A DNA stretch of 64,000 bases from an uncultured Ruminiclostridium sp. (GTDB lineage: Bacteria > Bacillota > Clostridia > Oscillospirales > Ruminococcaceae), in the NCBI GenBank assembly GCA_947594425.1, contig CANQED010000005.1:62001-126000 (forward strand). The letters run 5' to 3'. Below are positions 61,821 to 64,000 of the stretch, piece after piece. Within the stretch, counting starts at the first letter, position 1; the number at the start of each line of letters is the position of its first letter. A model generated the notes under the pieces. The model saw nothing but the letters and a program-made list of their open reading frames with translations, did not search any database and was not told the origin of the DNA. Made by a program: the position numbers and the translations under genes.

Positions 61821-61985
61821 CGGGATTTTTTTAATTTATATAATTCTCACAAAAATAATTCAAAATTTTATAAAAAATTAACAAACATTATTAATATATT
61901 AAACCTTTCCCGCGCTCTAAACTTTCCCTATATGAAAATTACACGATATCCCGCGCACATTTTCAGCCAAAATCAAAAACACTCC

Positions 61986-62014
61986 TTGACAAAATCCGCT
62001 AAATATAGTATTAT
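61986..62014 (+). promoter_or_regulatory. Promoter of the HD-domain gene
   Basis: TTGACA (61986-61991), 17 bp, TATTAT (62009-62014). Confidence 0.75.
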
Positions 62015-62072
62015 TAATTAGTATCAAATAATGTCCGCACAGCGGCATTATCCCGAAAGGAAAGCCGAAGAT

Positions 62073-62669
62073 ATGGAGCTGAGCGAAAAGCAAATTCAGG
62101 ACAACAAGCGCAGATTTTGCGAAATAATAAAGGATAAAGTACAGCGCGACGGCATAGACAAGCTGATGGACTATCTTACCAATAAGAGCGATTTTTTCAC
62201 CGCTCCCGCGAGCACGAGGTTTCACGGGGCCTATGACGGCGGGCTTGCGCAGCACTCGCTGAACGTGTACGACTGCCTTAAGGATTATCTCGCCCGCCCG
62301 CGCGCGCGTGAAGTCTATAAGCTTAATTGCTCCGAGGAGAGCGCCGCGATATGCGCGTTATTGCACGATATATGCAAGGTAAACGTCTACACCCGCGGCA
62401 CCCGCAACGTCAAGAACGAGCAGGGCGTATGGGAGCAGGTGCCTACATACTTTTTTGATGACGAGCTGCCCTACGGTCACGGAGAAAAGTCGGTGTATAT
62501 GATAACGGGCTTTATGCGGCTTACGCGCGAGGAGGCTTTCGCGATACGCTATCATATGGGCTTTTCGGGGATAGAGGACAAAAACAGCATCTCTAAGGTA
62601 TTCGAGATGTTTCCGCTCGCTTTCGCGCTGAGCACGGCGGATATGGAAGCGTCCTACTTTATAGATTGA
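62073..62669 (+). CDS. HD-domain phosphohydrolase-like protein
   Basis: The protein has 198 residues from ATG 62073 (AAAGGA 12 nt upstream; ATG at 62031 is very near the transcript start). The metal set is H in GGLAQHSLNVY, HD in ALLHDICKV, and a D near the end (STADMEASYFID). The family resembles HD hydrolases of nucleotides or nucleic acids (YqeK/TraI_2-like). Divergent from the GHKL pair, so a link is possible but not shown. Confidence 0.85.
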   Translation: MELSEKQIQDNKRRFCEIIKDKVQRDGIDKLMDYLTNKSDFFTAPASTRFHGAYDGGLAQHSLNVYDCLKDYLARPRAREVYKLNCSEESAAICALLHDICKVNVYTRGTRNVKNEQGVWEQVPTYFFDDELPYGHGEKSVYMITGFMRLTREEAFAIRYHMGFSGIEDKNSISKVFEMFPLAFALSTADMEASYFID

Positions 62670-62720
62670 GCTGTTTTTGAGGATTTTTACCAAAAAAGCG
62701 ATAAGATGATAAATTTCTTC

Positions 62721-62749
62721 TTGACATCGGGGAGAAATTATTATATAAT
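62721..62749 (+). promoter_or_regulatory. Promoter of rpmH
   Basis: TTGACA (62721-62726), 17 bp, TATAAT (62744-62749). The leader of about 95 nt contains GCCCG/CGGGC. Confidence 0.85.
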
Positions 62750-62853
62750 ATTAAAATGCGGTGTAAAGCCGTAAACGAGAAAAGGTTGCCCGAACAGCGG
62801 GCGGGAGAACGGGTATCGCCGCTCTCTCTAAGTCAAGAAAGGAACGGATAGTT

Positions 62854-62988
62854 ATGAAGAGAACATACCAGCCCAAGAAGCTTCAAAGACAAAAAGAGCA
62901 CGGCTTTATGAAGAGGATGTCCACCAAAAACGGACGCAAGGTGCTCGCAAGACGCCGCGCAAAGGGCAGAAAACGCCTGAGCTACTAA
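62854..62988 (+). CDS. rpmH: 50S ribosomal protein L34
   Basis: The 44-residue product begins [20 protein letters not shown] and ends [11 protein letters not shown], the standard L34 sequence and length. AAAGGA precedes the ATG. It is followed by rnpA after 20 bp. Confidence 0.98.
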   Translation: MKRTYQPKKLQRQKEHGFMKRMSTKNGRKVLARRRAKGRKRLSY

Positions 62989-63008
62989 TTCCCCGCGGCA
63001 AAACGCCT

Positions 63009-63368
63009 ATGAAAAAATACGCCAAAAGATATGTAGTTATCAAGAAAGACCGTGAGTTTCGCTATCTTTTCAATAAGGGCGAAAGTACGGTCACTAAGGC
63101 GTTTGTCTGCTATGCGAGGGAAAGCAAAAGAAGAAAAAATCGGATAGGCATAGTCACGGGAAAAAAGATAGGAAACGCCGTCAAACGCTGCCGAGCGCGG
63201 CGTGTGATACGCGAGGCGTTTCGGCTGACTGAGCCTTTGCTGCGGGAAAAGACCGATAAAAGGTACGATTTTATTTTCGTAGCGCGAGGGCTCGCCGCCT
63301 GTCTGAAGTCTACTCAGGTGTACGAGCTTATGAACAAGACCGTCTTAAGCAAATACGCCGACAAATAA
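63009..63368 (+). CDS. rnpA: Ribonuclease P protein component
   Basis: The protein has 119 residues. The RNR-type motif is clear (KNRIGIVTGKKIGNAVKRCR, then ARRVIREAFR). It assists the catalytic RNA in tRNA 5' processing. The ribosome site is weak, suggesting coupling to rpmH. Confidence 0.96.
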   Translation: MKKYAKRYVVIKKDREFRYLFNKGESTVTKAFVCYARESKRRKNRIGIVTGKKIGNAVKRCRARRVIREAFRLTEPLLREKTDKRYDFIFVARGLAACLKSTQVYELMNKTVLSKYADK

Positions 63369-63408
63369 GCTTTGGGGCATACGCCCGCTTATGCTGTCTT
63401 AAACGAAA

Positions 63409-63657
63409 ATGAAGTATATAATGCTGTTTTTTGTAAAGCTGTATCGGCTAACATTTTCAAAATGGCTGCCGCGCTGCTGCCGATTTACACCAAGCTGCTC
63501 GGAGTATGCAATGACTGCGATAAAGCGGTTTGGCGCGGTAAAGGGCGGCTGTTTGGCGTTATGGAGAATTATGCGCTGCAACCCGTTTTCGGCGGGCGGC
63601 TATGATTATGTACCCGAGGAGTTTTATTTTTTCAAAAGAACAGGCAAGCGCAAATGA
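63409..63657 (+). CDS. yidD: Membrane protein insertion efficiency factor YidD
   Basis: The protein has 82 residues with the family pattern [56 protein letters not shown]. It sits between rnpA and yidC as usual. No clear ribosome site precedes the ATG. Confidence 0.95.
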   Translation: MKYIMLFFVKLYRLTFSKWLPRCCRFTPSCSEYAMTAIKRFGAVKGGCLALWRIMRCNPFSAGGYDYVPEEFYFFKRTGKRK

Positions 63658-63677
63658 CCGCACAGGAAAGGTGATAT

Positions 63678-64000
63678 ATCACGTTAAATTTCATATACTC
63701 TCTGATAGGTACGCCCTTAGGCTATGTTATGTGGCCTATATATTTGCTGACGCAGAACTTCGGCTGGGCGATAGCCATATTTACACTGATACTGCTTGTC
63801 GCAATGCTGCCGCTTACGTTAAAGCAGCAGAAGAATATGGCGACCTCGCAGCTTTTTGCCCCTAAGGTCAGGGAAATACAGCAAAAATACAGAAACAACC
63901 GCGAGAAGCAGACCGAGGAGCTCCAAAAGCTGCAGGCTCAGGGCTACAACCCGACCGGCGGCTGCGGCACGCTGCTGTTGTCTATGCTCATACTTTTCGG
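63678..64000 (+). CDS. yidC: Membrane protein insertase YidC, 5' part
   Basis: Visible residues: ITLNFIYSLIGTPLGYVM then WPIYLLTQNFGWAIAIFTLI, LPLTLKQQKNM, and a coiled stretch before the next membrane helix. The frame is cut at 64000. An in-frame TGA at 63672-63674 blocks any upstream start. AAAGGTGAT ends about 6 nt before ATC at 63678. The first conventional start, ATG 63729, would remove the conserved GTPLGYVMW segment. Initiation at AUC is the simplest reading. Confidence 0.88.
   Translation, partial: MTLNFIYSLIGTPLGYVMWPIYLLTQNFGWAIAIFTLILLVAMLPLTLKQQKNMATSQLFAPKVREIQQKYRNNREKQTEELQKLQAQGYNPTGGCGTLLLSMLILF

Overview
The window reads as a chromosome segment of an anaerobic, endospore-forming Gram-positive bacterium of the Clostridia, most like the Oscillospiraceae/Ruminococcaceae. 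The evidence is spoIIGA-sigE behind Spo0A-type boxes, rubrerythrin, consensus sigma-A promoters with 17-bp spacers and strong GGAGG ribosome sites, a dockerin inside a surface protease, and a GH16/GH5 beta-glucanase pair. There is one tRNA gene. I see no rRNA, CRISPR array, prophage or complete insertion sequence.

Layout. 1-6780 (-): a very large secreted S8 protease with an internal dockerin, a cohesin-like domain and tandem Ig-like repeats; its C-terminus lies outside the window. 7.2-13 kb: an SseB/macro/HD fusion, a DUF2442-HTH protein, tRNA-Leu(CAG), a repeat protein, and an AAA ATPase. 13.1-16.3 kb: a stress-type locus (Rrf2 regulator, FMN/ferredoxin protein, zinc-type macrodomain, class M sirtuin) with a divergent cupin and three matching operators. 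16.4-21.6 kb: NSS transporter, carbonic anhydrase, acetyltransferase, a divergent GH16/GH5 pair, a YegP-like protein. 21.7-30.8 kb: hybrid sensor kinase, MarR regulator, two flavoproteins, spoIIGA-sigE, rubrerythrin. 30.8-41.9 kb: a FtsX/MacB-type ABC exporter, tandem ATP-grasp genes, a minisatellite, an MFS transporter, a diguanylate cyclase, and an XRE/GyrI-like regulator split by a 272-bp element with terminal inverted repeats.

41.9-56.4 kb (-): a dcw cluster in the order mraZ-rsmH-ftsL-spoVD/pbpB-murE-mraY-ftsW-murG-murA-ftsQ, then ftsZ behind its own promoter. murF, murD, murC, murB and ftsA are absent. 56.6-61.8 kb (-): a two-gene unit of a 1053-residue GHKL (Hsp90/MutL-type) ATPase and a SNF2-helicase-like protein whose ATPase motifs are degenerate; this is the best candidate for an undescribed system. 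62-64 kb (+): an HD-domain protein, then rpmH-rnpA-yidD-yidC, with yidC cut by the window edge.

Three genes (murE, yidC and the repeat protein at 10.6 kb) have a ribosome binding site that points at an AUC or AUA codon rather than ATG/GTG/TTG. Everything here comes from reading the sequence; family names rest on motif recognition and no database search was run.
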